Counted from the first letter of the stretch, positions 27,602-37,071 are shown. The stretch: DNA of 64,000 nt from Acerihabitans sp047324305 (GCF_047324305.1 NZ_CP178740.1:2108001-2172000), one strand, 5' to 3'. Numbers and translations: made by a program. The notes: a model not told the origin generated them from the letters alone.

Positions 27602-28984
27602 GCCGTTCAGCGCCGCCACACGGAAGGCTTCCGCCATGGTGGGATAGTTGAAGGTGGTATTAACGAAATAATCGATAGTATTGCCTTCGCCTTTTTGCTC
27701 CATGATGGCCTGGCCGATATGGATGATCTCCGCGGCGCGCTCGCCAAAGCAGTGGATGCCGAGTATCTGCCGGGTATCACGGTGAAAAAGGATTTTCAGG
27801 CTGCCGACATTCATGCCGACAATCTGCGCGCGCGCCAGATGCTTGAACTGCGCCCGTCCCACTTCGTACGGCACCTTCAGCAGCGTTAATTCCTGTTCGG
27901 TTTTACCCACCGAGCTGATTTCGGGAATGGTATAGATACCGGTGGGTATATTTTCAATCAGCTGCACATTGGCCTGGCCCTTGATGATCACCTGTGCGGC
28001 GATTCGCCCCTGGTCATAAGCGGCCGAGGCAAGGCTTGGGTAGCCGATAACATCGCCGACGGCGTAAATATGCGTCAGGGCGGTCTGGTACATGCTGTTG
28101 ACTTTAATCAGCCCCCGGCTGTCCGCCTCCAGTCCCACGTTGCCAAGGGACAGCGAATCGGTATTGCCGGTGCGCCCATTGGCATACAGCAGGCAGTCCG
28201 CGCGCATCCTTTTGCCGGAACGGAAGTGGACTTCCACGCCATTCTCGGTGCCTTCGATTTTTTCATATTCTTCGTTATGGCGGATAACCACGCCGTTTTC
28301 CCAAAAATGGTATGACAGCGCGTCCGACATTTCCTGGTCGAGAAAGGCCAACAGCCTGTCGCGCGTATTGATCAGATCCACCTTGACGTTCATGCCGCGA
28401 AAGATTGATGCATATTCACAGCCGATCACGCCGGCGCCATAAATAATCACATGCTGCGGATCGTGCTTTAAATCCAGGATGGAATCGCTGTCATAAATGC
28501 GCGGATGGGTGAAATCGACATCGTTGGGATGATACGGACGGGAACCACAGGCGATAACGATATGCGCCGCGCTGAAATGCTCGGCGGTATTATCCGGATA
28601 CTGGACCTTGACGGTATGGGCATCGACAAAAGTTGCGTCGCCGGTAATAATCCGGCACTGATTACGTTCATAAAATCCCTGGCGCATCCGGATCTGCTGT
28701 TTTATCACGCTATCGGCGTGATGCAGGATATCGGCGAAGCTGGCGCGCGGCAGATGTTGACTACCGTTATACAGCGGATTCTGGTTAAATTCGATAATCC
28801 GGCTAACCGCCTGGCGCAGCGCCTTGGAGGGAATGGTCCCCCAATGGGTACAGCCGCCGCCGACGCTGTTATAGCGTTCGATAACCGCGACGCGGGCGCC
28901 CTGTTTCGTCAGGCCCATGGCGGCGCCTTCCCCACCCGGGCCTGAACCAATGATAATGGCATCGTAATCGTACTGTGGTTGCAT
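27584..28984 (-). CDS. sthA: Soluble pyridine nucleotide transhydrogenase
   Basis: SthA is a cytoplasmic flavoprotein that transfers hydride between NADPH and NAD. The 466 residues equal E. coli. It has the FAD-binding GSGPGGEGAAMGL, a second dinucleotide fold (IYGAGVIGCEYA), and the motif GGGCTHWGTIPSKAL, which lacks the disulphide pair of related reductases, as expected for this subfamily. It is divergent from fabR and tail-to-tail with oxyR. Confidence 0.97.
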   Translation of the reverse strand: MQPQYDYDAIIIGSGPGGEGAAMGLTKQGARVAVIERYNSVGGGCTHWGTIPSKALRQAVSRIIEFNQNPLYNGSQHLPRASFADILHHADSVIKQQIRMRQGFYERNQCRIITGDATFVDAHTVKVQYPDNTAEHFSAAHIVIACGSRPYHPNDVDFTHPRIYDSDSILDLKHDPQHVIIYGAGVIGCEYASIFRGMNVKVDLINTRDRLLAFLDQEMSDALSYHFWENGVVIRHNEEYEKIEGTENGVEVHFRSGKRMRADCLLYANGRTGNTDSLSLGNVGLEADSRGLIKVNSMYQTALTHIYAVGDVIGYPSLASAAYDQGRIAAQVIIKGQANVQLIENIPTGIYTIPEISSVGKTEQELTLLKVPYEVGRAQFKHLARAQIVGMNVGSLKILFHRDTRQILGIHCFGERAAEIIHIGQAIMEQKGEGNTIDYFVNTTFNYPTMAEAFRVAALNGLNRLF

Positions 28985-29194
28985 ACCGGCTTAGCCTATA
29001 TTTATACAAAATCACAACGTCAATGTAACATTGTAGACGGGAGATCCCAATCTTCACGGCCTTTTTTCTTGGTCTATGGCACCGGCGCCTACGGCGAACA
29101 ACATTACGTCAAAATTCGCAGTTTGTATCAACGCTGTTGCAACAAATTTTGATATAGTGGCATTTTTACCGGTAATGTGGGGCAGGTCAGGACT

Positions 29195-29839
29195 ATGGGC
29201 GTCAGAGCGCAACAAAAAGAGCGGACCCGTCGTTCCCTTGTCGAAGCGGCCTTTAGCCAGTTAAGCGCCGAGCGTAGTTTTGCCAGCCTGAGCCTGCGCG
29301 AAGTAGCCCGTGAAGCCGGCATTGCGCCCACCTCGTTCTATCGCCACTTTCGCGATGTCGATGAACTGGGCCTTACCATGGTGGACGAAAGCGGCCTGAT
29401 GCTGCGCCAACTGATGCGCCAGGCGCGCCAGCGTATCGCTAAAGGCGGCAGCGTTATCCGTACGTCGGTGGCCACGTTTATGGAGTTTATCGGCAATAAC
29501 CCTAACGCTTTTCGCCTGTTGCTACGCGAGCGATCCGGCACTTCGGCGGCGTTTCGCGCCGCCGTCGCCCGGGAAATACAGCATTTTATCGCGGAGTTGG
29601 CCGATTACCTCGAGCTGGAAAACCATATGCCGCGCAGCTTCACCGAAGCCCAGGCCGAGGCCATGGTTATCATTGTCTTTAACGCCGGCGCGGAAGCGCT
29701 GGATGTGGACGTCAATCAGCGCAGGCTGCTGGAAGAGAGGCTGGTCCTTCAGTTGCGCATGATTTCGAAGGGCGCGTTTTACTGGTATCGCCGGGAACAG
29801 GAAAAGTCGACCGCCCTCTCTTTTGACGCAAGCAGGTAG
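29195..29839 (+). CDS. fabR: Fatty acid biosynthesis repressor FabR
   Basis: FabR is a TetR-family repressor of fabA and fabB that senses the unsaturated to saturated acyl balance. The start at 29195 (MGVRAQQKERTRRSLVEAAF) is the family start and gives 214 residues. The helix-turn-helix SLREVAREAGIAPTSFYRHF lies near residues 33-52. yijD follows five bases after the stop, so the two are probably one operon. Confidence 0.96.
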   Translation: MGVRAQQKERTRRSLVEAAFSQLSAERSFASLSLREVAREAGIAPTSFYRHFRDVDELGLTMVDESGLMLRQLMRQARQRIAKGGSVIRTSVATFMEFIGNNPNAFRLLLRERSGTSAAFRAAVAREIQHFIAELADYLELENHMPRSFTEAQAEAMVIIVFNAGAEALDVDVNQRRLLEERLVLQLRMISKGAFYWYRREQEKSTALSFDASR

Positions 29840-29844
29840 ATAAT

Positions 29845-30210
29845 ATGACGACACGACCCCTGGGTGAAAAAGGCACGCTCCTATTGGCGCTGATTGCCGG
29901 TTTATCCATTAACGGCTCCTTCGCGGCCCTGTTCAGCACTATTGTGCCTTTTTCCATCTTCCCGCTGATTTCGCTGGTGCTGTCGGTATACTGCCTGCAC
30001 CATCATTATCGCGACTGCGCCATGCCGGAGGGTTATCCTTCCCTGGCGGCGGCAAGCTTCCTGCTGGGCCTGTTGATGTACAGTGCTATTATCCGGGTGG
30101 AATACCCGGTTATCGGCTCAAATTTTATTCCAGCCATCCTGATGGTGGTCCTGGTATTCTGGATTGGGCGCAAATTGAAACGGCTAGACAAAATCCAACG
30201 GGATTCATAA
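29845..30210 (+). CDS. yijD: Conserved inner-membrane protein YijD
   Basis: A DUF1422-type membrane protein of unknown function. The 121 residues have four hydrophobic segments and match E. coli YijD (119) through LLLALIAGLSINGSFAALF and IVPFSIFPLISLVLSVYCLH. It is coupled to fabR, as in other enterobacteria. In E. coli trmA comes next; here the three-gene insertion intervenes. Confidence 0.94.
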   Translation: MTTRPLGEKGTLLLALIAGLSINGSFAALFSTIVPFSIFPLISLVLSVYCLHHHYRDCAMPEGYPSLAAASFLLGLLMYSAIIRVEYPVIGSNFIPAILMVVLVFWIGRKLKRLDKIQRDS

Positions 30211-30509
30211 ATTTCTTGAGCCTGGATTATTAAACAATAGCCAATACTGAACGCGAAGACCGCATCTGCTATTTTTAAATGACGTATAATCCGTCGTTTT
30301 ACAAAATGAACTCCGCTATGCTCAAAGGTTGCTAATTTATCAAAGAGAAAAGTATAATTATTAATTCTTTTGAACGCTATACAAAAATTTTCATTAAGAT
30401 ATTCTCTCCTGTTGTTTTTTATGTATTTATAGTAAAGTTTTTTCCTGCGGTTAGCCTTGTAAAATATAAGCAAATGAAGTTTTACTTCAAGTAAAATAGG
30501 GTGTTAATT
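30211..30509. other. AT-rich spacer before the three-gene insertion
   Basis: About 300 bases, visibly richer in A and T than yijD. No gene is supported: the open frame on the minus strand runs antisense into yijD and resembles nothing. Several TA-rich stretches (e.g. around 30370-30470) could serve as promoter for the next gene, but no clear -35/-10 pair stands out. Confidence 0.45.
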
Positions 30510-31028
30510 ATGTGTAATTTGAATTTCTCCAACATAACTATGCGTAATCCAATAATACATGACAATTTTTTTTATATTTCATCGGATGATGAGACTGACG
30601 ATGAGTTTTCTGCGCGCCCCCTGTTTTCCCAGCCATTAGTCCAGGTCAACAATGCTGTAATGACGCTACCTAAAATTTGCTATAAAGCAGGGGTTGCCCT
30701 GTCCACGGCGCTGTCGGCAAATAGCTATTTCCGAGGAATTTCTATTGTGACCAACCGAAATGAAGCACCCCCTATGGGTTCTACCAGCTTGCAGATATAT
30801 GATCCGCAGTATAATATTTTCAACTATAAGCTATGTATGGGTATCATGGCGGCTTGTTTTGTCGCTGGGTTTACGCTCGGTAATATAAACTCGTTAATTA
30901 ATAAGTTATTTAATTTTAATCGTATTGCTAGAGTTCCATTAGCTATGTACTGTATAGTCGCCTTGTTCTATTTCTCTCTAGGCTTGTTATGGTACCCTCA
31001 CTTTTCAAGTGCGCTTAATTATCTGTGA
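30510..31028 (+). CDS. Small three-helix membrane protein, unknown function (1 of 3)
   Basis: Not recognised. The 172 residues have an acidic, disordered N-terminus (SSDDETDDEF near 24-33), then three hydrophobic segments at about 60-80, 107-127 and 142-163, the last two forming a hairpin. The ATG at 30510 is preferred over a GTG at 30501 because AGGGTG lies at a proper distance. Base composition is AT-rich, unlike neighbours. The next two genes share the layout: polar N-tail, one helix, a soluble loop, and a C-terminal helix pair. It may be a membrane-inserting secreted protein or an inner-membrane protein; no signal peptide is seen. Confidence 0.7.
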   Translation: MCNLNFSNITMRNPIIHDNFFYISSDDETDDEFSARPLFSQPLVQVNNAVMTLPKICYKAGVALSTALSANSYFRGISIVTNRNEAPPMGSTSLQIYDPQYNIFNYKLCMGIMAACFVAGFTLGNINSLINKLFNFNRIARVPLAMYCIVALFYFSLGLLWYPHFSSALNYL

Positions 31029-31147
31029 TTCTTAAAAAGGCCTATGGCGGGGGGTATTCTTATGATGATAGGTAGAAATATCAGCCTTCAGTTTATCTTC
31101 GGATCGATTTTATGTAATAGAAAATTAGTTAGTATTGATAGGAGTTA

Positions 31148-31663
31148 ATGATGCCTGTCTCAGACCCAACAATGCCGACCACAACAACCCATTGCCCTTT
31201 AGAGGAGATTAGCCAGGGGGATAATGGTTTCGGTCAGGGCGTTACGCGTTTTGCCAGATCATTTAGCGGCGCGGCCAACAGCGCCTTACCCTTTATCAAG
31301 ACCCTGTCTGTAGTCACTTTGTCTGCCGCGTCGGCAATAGGTATCGTCTTTGGCGCCCAACGGCTTATCGCTGTTTCAATCCAAAATATCAGCAAGCCGC
31401 CCCCCGTTACCCATCTGGACGTCAGGGAATGGAAAGGCAAAATCATGGGCCTGGGTTTGAGCATCGGCATGTTGGGCGGCGGCGCTGCGGGATTCGCCGC
31501 AGGCTGTGCGCTAGAATCATGCAAATCATTTTGTGGTGCGGATCCGCTGCGTCATCGTGATAGTGTTTTTTATACCGTAGGAATTGGTTTTATCGTAGGC
31601 GCTTTAGCCGGTGTGGCTTATACAAACTTTATCGACATTGAACTGGACAATATTACCCAATAG
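31148..31663 (+). CDS. Small three-helix membrane protein, unknown function (2 of 3)
   Basis: Not recognised. The 171 residues show a polar Thr/Pro-rich N-terminus, hydrophobic segments at about 51-74, 99-121 and 139-160, and very Gly-rich helices (GLGLSIGMLGGGAAGFAAG). Only a short loop separates helices one and two. GGAG stands three bases before the ATG at 31148; the second ATG at 31151 has better spacing and may be the true start. Topology resembles its two neighbours, suggesting a diverged tandem family. Confidence 0.7.
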   Translation: MMPVSDPTMPTTTTHCPLEEISQGDNGFGQGVTRFARSFSGAANSALPFIKTLSVVTLSAASAIGIVFGAQRLIAVSIQNISKPPPVTHLDVREWKGKIMGLGLSIGMLGGGAAGFAAGCALESCKSFCGADPLRHRDSVFYTVGIGFIVGALAGVAYTNFIDIELDNITQ

Positions 31664-31868
31664 GATAGTTAATCTGGTCAGGCGGCTACTGTAAGCGAAC
31701 CGGCTAACTTCGGAATCAATTTTGCCGCTTGCAGGCACCGACCCGGGCGGTTGTTAGGGATATTACCGGCTTCGGGGAGTTTAACCTTTATTTGTGAAAA
31801 TAGTCTATCAGCGCTTTCGTCTTTTTACATCGTTATGCCATTTAATCCCTTTGCCGAGGAATCATTAT

Positions 31869-32498
31869 ATGAACCCTGAAATTAATAATCGAGAAAAGAA
31901 TAATGCCGGGATGGACAGCCAAGTGTCTCATGCCGATAAATATCACAATAATACGACAAGCAAATTTTTTAAGTTGATGACGAAATTGGCACGTGCCTGC
32001 AATTCCGCCACGGCGTTTTGTTGCTCTAATCCTTTATCGGTGATTTCCATCCCGCTTACCGTATCATTAACAAATAAGTTAATTTATGATTTGTTAGGTA
32101 GCCTGAAAGCCGCAAGGGCCGACCGATGCTACTTCCAGCTTGAGTTGGAAGGGTGCTGGAAACCGCTGCAAGATTGCAGGATTAACATTGATAAAACGTT
32201 AGCGATGGAAAAGTCTTGCGCAGAGTTGAAGGAGATATGCAGTGAAATCCGCACGAGATGCGATACAGAACAGTGGCGCCACGAGCTATTTGAAAATACG
32301 CTGGTGAATTGTTTCATGACCGGACTTATGGCCGGCGCTGCAGCCTTTGTAATAGATTATGTTTATCAAGCCGCCCATAACCAGTTTAATCATAAGCCTG
32401 GCATGTTAAAGATGTCCATGGTCAGTTTTTTTATGGGTGCGTTATTTTATCTCGGTCTCATGAAAATAAACGATACCGCTTTAGGCTTCGATTGCTAG
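31869..32498 (+). CDS. Small three-helix membrane protein, unknown function (3 of 3)
   Basis: Not recognised. From the ATG at 31869 (GAGGA site upstream) the protein has 209 residues; a GTG at 31794 would add 25. It has a polar Asn-rich N-tail, a hydrophobic segment at about 52-75, a soluble Cys-rich loop (Cys 87, 96, 103, 117, 124, 131), and a C-terminal helix pair at about 144-166 and 180-200. The last helix (MGALFYLGLM) resembles the last helix of the first gene (ALFYFSLGLL). The regular Cys spacing suggests disulphides or metal binding, so the loop may face an oxidising compartment. Confidence 0.68.
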   Translation: MNPEINNREKNNAGMDSQVSHADKYHNNTTSKFFKLMTKLARACNSATAFCCSNPLSVISIPLTVSLTNKLIYDLLGSLKAARADRCYFQLELEGCWKPLQDCRINIDKTLAMEKSCAELKEICSEIRTRCDTEQWRHELFENTLVNCFMTGLMAGAAAFVIDYVYQAAHNQFNHKPGMLKMSMVSFFMGALFYLGLMKINDTALGFDC

Positions 32499-32657
32499 TT
32501 CAGCGCCTTTGCTGTCCGCACCCCGGGGGCGGTCGGTCAAGCTGAAATGTCACCAGCATTGACTATGACAGTGACAAATAAACATCCTTTAAGGGGGATC
32601 AGCGGCTCTAGGCGGGCACGAAGCATGCGTAAGAGCCTCATTTTAGGTGCCATTGAT

Positions 32658-33767
32658 CTATGGCTGCGTTTTGGCGGTTAACAGCACTCCGCATTCCATA
32701 TGGCGGGTATAAGGAAATTGATCAAACAGCGCCAATCGTTCGATACGGTGGGTTTCCGCCAACGTTGTCAAATTACCGCACAACGATTCCGGGTTACATG
32801 AGATATACAGGATGCGCGGATACCCCTGCACCAGCCTGACGGTGGCATCATCCAACCCGCTGCGCGGCGGGTCGACAAATATGGTTTCGCAGCGGTAGCT
32901 TGCCAGGTCGATGTCCTTCAGGCGGGTAAACTCCCGCACCCCTTGCATGGCTTGGGTAAACTCCTCAGCCGACATGCGGATAATCTGCACGTTGGTCATT
33001 CGATTGGCGGCGATATTAAACTGTGCCGCTTCCACCGAAGGCTTGGCTATTTCCGTGGCCAGCACCCGGTTAAAATTGCCCGCCAGCGCCAGGGAAAAAT
33101 TGCCGTTGCCGCAATACAGCTCCAGCAGATCCCCTTGTGCCGGTTCAGTGGCCGAGAGCGCCCACTCAAGCATCTGGATATTCACGGCGGCGTTGGGTTG
33201 GGTAAAGCTATTTTCGATTTGACGGTAAATGATTTCCCGTCCCGCCACCGGCAAGCGCTCATCGACATAATCACGGTCCAGGCAAATTTTGGTTTTGGTG
33301 GCGCGGCCAATCAGGTTGACCGCAAAACCCTGCGTCCTCAGATGATCGCGCAGCGCGCCCGCATGCTCGCGCCATTCGTCGTCTAACGGACGATGATAGA
33401 TAAGGGTAATCACCGCTTCACCGCTCAGGGTCGTCAGGTAATCAAGCTGGAACAGCTTGCGCCGCAGGATCGGCGATGGCCGCAATGCGTCCATCATGGC
33501 GACCATCAATCGGTTCATCAGTTCGCCGCCGGCGGCGAAGTGATCGATGCGGATCCGGTCCTTGGTCTGCTGATCAAACATTATATGATACAAATCCTGC
33601 TCATCATGCCAGACCCGGAATTCAGCACGCATCCGGTAATGTTCGGGCTGCGAGCGGAATATTTCCGCCTCGGGCGCCTGAAACGCCGCCATCATCGCGT
33701 TCAGTCGAGCGGCTTTTTCCGCCAGTTGGGTTTCATACGCGCTAATGGGTAACGTCTCGTCGGTCAT
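32658..33767 (-). CDS. trmA: tRNA (uracil-5-)-methyltransferase TrmA
   Basis: TrmA makes ribothymidine at position 54 of tRNAs using S-adenosylmethionine. The 369 residues (E. coli 366) include ELYCGNGNFSLALA (SAM binding), FVDPPRSGLD and the catalytic Cys in ISCNPESLCGNL. It is divergent from btuB; the shared spacer carries the B12 riboswitch. The 159 bases after its stop show no clear terminator. Confidence 0.97.
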   Translation of the reverse strand: MTDETLPISAYETQLAEKAARLNAMMAAFQAPEAEIFRSQPEHYRMRAEFRVWHDEQDLYHIMFDQQTKDRIRIDHFAAGGELMNRLMVAMMDALRPSPILRRKLFQLDYLTTLSGEAVITLIYHRPLDDEWREHAGALRDHLRTQGFAVNLIGRATKTKICLDRDYVDERLPVAGREIIYRQIENSFTQPNAAVNIQMLEWALSATEPAQGDLLELYCGNGNFSLALAGNFNRVLATEIAKPSVEAAQFNIAANRMTNVQIIRMSAEEFTQAMQGVREFTRLKDIDLASYRCETIFVDPPRSGLDDATVRLVQGYPRILYISCNPESLCGNLTTLAETHRIERLALFDQFPYTRHMECGVLLTAKTQP

Positions 33768-33913
33768 GATGATCTCTCGCTAATATCCGTTATTTGTACC
33801 ACTTTGTGGGGGATTGTAGGGGATAAACCGGTGATGTCCAGTGTTGTTGCGCTTATAAATAGTTTGATTATTAGTGCTATAGACATGCTTATCTCTTTGA
33901 TTGTAGGATTATT

Positions 33914-34074
33914 GTCCGGTCTTTCGTAAGTTAAAAGGGAATCCAGTGGAAAGCTGGAGCTGACGCGCAGCGGTAAGGGGACTTCAGGGCGATCGCGCAA
34001 GCAGACACTGTCTTTATGATGGGAAGTCGTCGCCTGGCGTATTATACGCATCCCAAGCCCGAAAACCTGCCGGT
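33914..34074 (+). promoter_or_regulatory. Cobalamin riboswitch of btuB
   Basis: The leader keeps the conserved blocks of the E. coli btuB riboswitch: AGGGAATCCAGTG-type core at about 33936, GAGCTGACGCGCAGCGGTAA near 33957, the GGGAAGTCG block at about 34021, and the B12 box AAGCCCGAAAACCTGCCGG ending at 34073. Adenosylcobalamin binding would lower btuB translation. Confidence 0.93.
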
Positions 34075-34124
34075 ATTCTGTCGCAATATCCCTGTTTATC
34101 GCGAGCCATCAAACATGGAACCTG

Positions 34125-34152
34125 CGGCATCCTATTTTATCATTTGGATGCT
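34125..34152 (+). promoter_or_regulatory. Ribosome-site-sequestering hairpin of btuB
   Basis: GCATCC pairs with GGATGC, which contains the only plausible ribosome binding site. This is the expression platform of the riboswitch and matches the E. coli arrangement. It also argues for the btuB start at 34159, ten bases after GGA. Confidence 0.75.
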
Positions 34153-34158
34153 ATGGCA

Positions 34159-36036
34159 ATGCCTAAGATTAACAATACCGTGCTGCTGGCGCTCTGCGTC
34201 ACGGCATTCTCCGGGTGGGCGCAAGACGGCGCCCAGGATCAGGCCGCGCAAATGATGGTCGTATCCGCCAACCGTTTTCCCCAGCCAATATCCACCGTAC
34301 TGGCACCGACCAGCGTGGTTACCCGCAGCGATATTGACCGCGGCCAGATCAAATCGGTGGCCGAAGCGCTAAGCCGTCTGCCGGGCGTGGATATCGCCCA
34401 ATCCGGCGGATTGGGGCAGCAAAGCTCATTGTTTATCCGCGGCACCGATTCAAGCCATGCCCTGGTGCTGATAGACGGCGTGAGGCTGAACCAGGCCGGC
34501 ATCTCAGGTTCTTCCGACCTTAGCCAGATTCCGCTGTCCTTGGTGCAGCGCATCGAATATATCCGTGGCCCGCGTTCCGCGGTCTATGGGTCGGACGCCA
34601 TCGGCGGCGTGGTGAATATCATTACCACACGCGAGCAGCCGGGCACCACCCTCAGCACCGGCATAGGGTCCCATGGCTATCAAACCTATGATGGCTCCAC
34701 CCAGCAACAGCTTGGAGAGGACACCACCGCCACCGTTGCGGGCAACTATACCTATACCCATGGTTTTGATGTGCGCGCCAACCTGCCGGATACCTATGGC
34801 GATCCCGCGCAGCCCGACCGCGATGGTTTTATGAGCAAAACGTTGTTTGCCTCGCTTGATCATATCTTTAACCAGCAGTTCAGCGGTTTTGCCCGCGCCT
34901 ATGGCTACGACAACCGCAGCGGCTATGACGGCAGCTACGCCTATACCGACCCTGATCATTTTGACGCGCTGCCCGATACCCGTAAACTCTACAGCCGTAC
35001 TTACGATACCGGCATGCGTTACCAGGACGGGATCTACGCGTCGCAGCTGTCCTTTAGCTATAACCATACTCAGGATTATAACTACGATCCTCAATATGGA
35101 CCCTATTCCGCCTCCGCCACCCTTGACGATTCCAAACAGTATAATGCGCAGTGGAGCAATACCCTGCAGACAGGCCATGGCACGGCAGGCGCTGGGGTGG
35201 ACTGGCAAAAGCAGACCACCGAACCAGGCACCGGTTACCTTACCGACGGCTATGAGCAACGCAATACCGGTATCTACGCCACCGCTTCGCAGCTTGTCGG
35301 GCCGGTTACCCTCGAGGGCGCGGTGCGCGGTGATGATAATTCGCAGTTCGGCTGGCACGGCACGTGGCAAACCAGCGCCGCCTGGGAGTTCATTGAGGGC
35401 TACCGGCTTATCGGGTCTTACGGCACCGCCTACAAGGCACCCAACCTGAGTCAGCTTTACAGTGGTTTTGGCGGCAACGAAGATTTAAAACCCGAGGAGA
35501 GCAAGCAGTGGGAGGGCGGGGTGGAAGGGCTGACCGGCCCGCTGACCTGGCGCGTCTCGGCATACCGCAACGATATCGACAACCTGATTGATTATGACAC
35601 CAACGACGACACTTATAAGAATATCGGCAAGGCGCGGATCAAAGGTGTGGAATGGACCGGCTCGGTCTATACCGGCCCGCTGCAGCATCAACTGACGCTG
35701 GAGTACCTCGATCCCCGCGACGCCACCACCAATCAGGTGCTGGCGCGACGCGCCAAGCAGCAGGTGAAATATCAGCTGGATTGGCAGGTGGCCGATATCG
35801 ACTGGTCGCTTAACTACCGTTATCTCGGCGAGCGTTACGATACCAACTACAACACGAATGACCGGGTGCGAATGGGCGGCGTCAGTTTGTGGGACATCGC
35901 CGCCTCTTATCCGCTAACCCCCCATCTGACGGTTCGTGGTAGAATAGCCAATCTGTTCGACAAAGACTATGAGACGGCTTATGGCTACCAGACCGCAGAG
36001 CGAGAATTTTATCTCACCGGAACTTATTCCTTCTGA
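34159..36036 (+). CDS. btuB: Outer-membrane vitamin B12 receptor BtuB
   Basis: BtuB is a TonB-dependent 22-strand barrel that imports cobalamins. From 34159 the protein has 625 residues (E. coli 614), with a signal peptide ending SGWAQ, a TonB box around MMVVSANR, a plug domain (RLPGVDIAQSGG, GPRSAVYGSDAIGG) and the barrel ending YLTGTYSF with the terminal Phe. ATGs at 34153 and a TTG at 34144 are in frame but fit the hairpin spacing less well. murI overlaps its 3' end by 56 bases, in another frame. Confidence 0.96.
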   Translation: MPKINNTVLLALCVTAFSGWAQDGAQDQAAQMMVVSANRFPQPISTVLAPTSVVTRSDIDRGQIKSVAEALSRLPGVDIAQSGGLGQQSSLFIRGTDSSHALVLIDGVRLNQAGISGSSDLSQIPLSLVQRIEYIRGPRSAVYGSDAIGGVVNIITTREQPGTTLSTGIGSHGYQTYDGSTQQQLGEDTTATVAGNYTYTHGFDVRANLPDTYGDPAQPDRDGFMSKTLFASLDHIFNQQFSGFARAYGYDNRSGYDGSYAYTDPDHFDALPDTRKLYSRTYDTGMRYQDGIYASQLSFSYNHTQDYNYDPQYGPYSASATLDDSKQYNAQWSNTLQTGHGTAGAGVDWQKQTTEPGTGYLTDGYEQRNTGIYATASQLVGPVTLEGAVRGDDNSQFGWHGTWQTSAAWEFIEGYRLIGSYGTAYKAPNLSQLYSGFGGNEDLKPEESKQWEGGVEGLTGPLTWRVSAYRNDIDNLIDYDTNDDTYKNIGKARIKGVEWTGSVYTGPLQHQLTLEYLDPRDATTNQVLARRAKQQVKYQLDWQVADIDWSLNYRYLGERYDTNYNTNDRVRMGGVSLWDIAASYPLTPHLTVRGRIANLFDKDYETAYGYQTAEREFYLTGTYSF

Positions 36037-36859
36037 CGGTAGCAACATCAAACGGCCCACGATCCTGATTTTCGACTCTGGCGTGGGCGGTTTATCTATC
36101 TATGATGAAGTGCGGCAACTGTTGCCGGACCCGCATTATATCTACGTATTCGACAATGAGGCTTTTCCGTATGGCGAAAAGCCGGAAGACTTTATTGTCC
36201 AGCGGGTCGTGAATATCGTTGCGGCGGTGCAGCGCCTGCACGTGCTTGATATGGTGATTGTCGCCTGCAATACCGCCAGCACCATTTCCCTGCCGGCCCT
36301 GCGCGAGCGGTTTGAGTGCCCTATTGTCGGCGTAGTGCCGGCGATAAAACCCGCCGCCAAGCTAACCCGTAATGGTATCGTCGGGCTGTTGGCTACCCGC
36401 GCCACCGTGCACCGTAGCTATACCCATGAGCTGATCGCTAAATTCGCCGCGGATTGCCATATCATTACGCTTGGATCCGCCGAGCTGGTGGAGCTTGCTG
36501 AAGCCAAGCTTCATGGCGAAACCATCGCCCTGTCGGTGCTGCAGAAAATCCTGCGCCCCTGGTTGCGGCTTCCCGAGCCGCCCGACACTGTGGTCCTTGG
36601 TTGTACCCATTTTCCATTATTAGGCGACGAGCTTAAAGCGGTGTTGCCGGACGGTACCCGGCTGGTGGATTCCGGTTCAGCGATCGCCAAACGCGCGGCC
36701 TGGCTTATCGCCCATGAAATAGACGGTGCTTATTCGACGGAAGCGAACCAGGCCTATTGCCTGGTGGCTTCACCGCAGGCCATGGAGCTGGTACCGGTAC
36801 TACAGCGCTATGGCTTCGTTTCGCTGGAAAAATTGCCGATGCAGCCTGCGGTTGTGTGA
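35981..36859 (+). CDS. murI: Glutamate racemase
   Basis: MurI makes D-glutamate for peptidoglycan. The start at 35981 (MATRPQSEN) mirrors E. coli MurI (MATKLQ) and lies inside the end of btuB. The product has 292 residues. The two catalytic Cys motifs, VACNTAST and VLGCTHFPLL, and the DSGVGGLSIYDE loop are present. The rrn operon follows. Confidence 0.96.
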   Translation: MATRPQSENFISPELIPSDGSNIKRPTILIFDSGVGGLSIYDEVRQLLPDPHYIYVFDNEAFPYGEKPEDFIVQRVVNIVAAVQRLHVLDMVIVACNTASTISLPALRERFECPIVGVVPAIKPAAKLTRNGIVGLLATRATVHRSYTHELIAKFAADCHIITLGSAELVELAEAKLHGETIALSVLQKILRPWLRLPEPPDTVVLGCTHFPLLGDELKAVLPDGTRLVDSGSAIAKRAAWLIAHEIDGAYSTEANQAYCLVASPQAMELVPVLQRYGFVSLEKLPMQPAVV

Positions 36860-36895
36860 TAATTCAGCGGTCGGCGCAATATGTGAAATAAGTAC

Positions 36896-36923
36896 TTGTC
36901 AGGCTGGGGAAAGTCCCTATAAT
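36896..36923 (+). promoter_or_regulatory. rrn P1 promoter
   Basis: TTGTCA and TATAAT with a 16-base spacer, followed by a GC-rich discriminator (GCGCCTC), the pattern of growth-rate-controlled rrn P1 promoters. Confidence 0.9.
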
Positions 36924-37004
36924 GCGCCTCCACTGACCGGGAACAAACGCTAACGCGATGCCGGGTCGGGAAGGGAAAAGCGCCCGGTACGGGCAAATAA
37001 AAGC

Positions 37005-37032
37005 TTGACTCTTCAGCGGGAAAACGTAATAT
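37005..37032 (+). promoter_or_regulatory. rrn P2 promoter
   Basis: TTGACT and TAATAT with a 16-base spacer. The -35 and spacer (TTGACTCTTCAGCGGGAA) closely match E. coli rrn P2. Confidence 0.85.
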
Positions 37033-37071
37033 ACGCAACCCGCGCCAGGTGAGATTGATGCACGCTGGCCA

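Noticed and set aside
30033..30473. 146-codon open frame on the minus strand before the membrane trio
   Set aside because: Its second half is antisense to yijD and the rest is AT-rich spacer; no family or ribosome site.
30370..30509. PhoP box upstream of the first membrane-trio gene
   Set aside because: TGTTTT-TTATG-TATTTA has two mismatches and no -10 box at the right distance; not reported as a site.
34504..35370. 288-codon open frame antisense to btuB
   Set aside because: Low-complexity Gly/Ile-rich translation caused by btuB codon bias.
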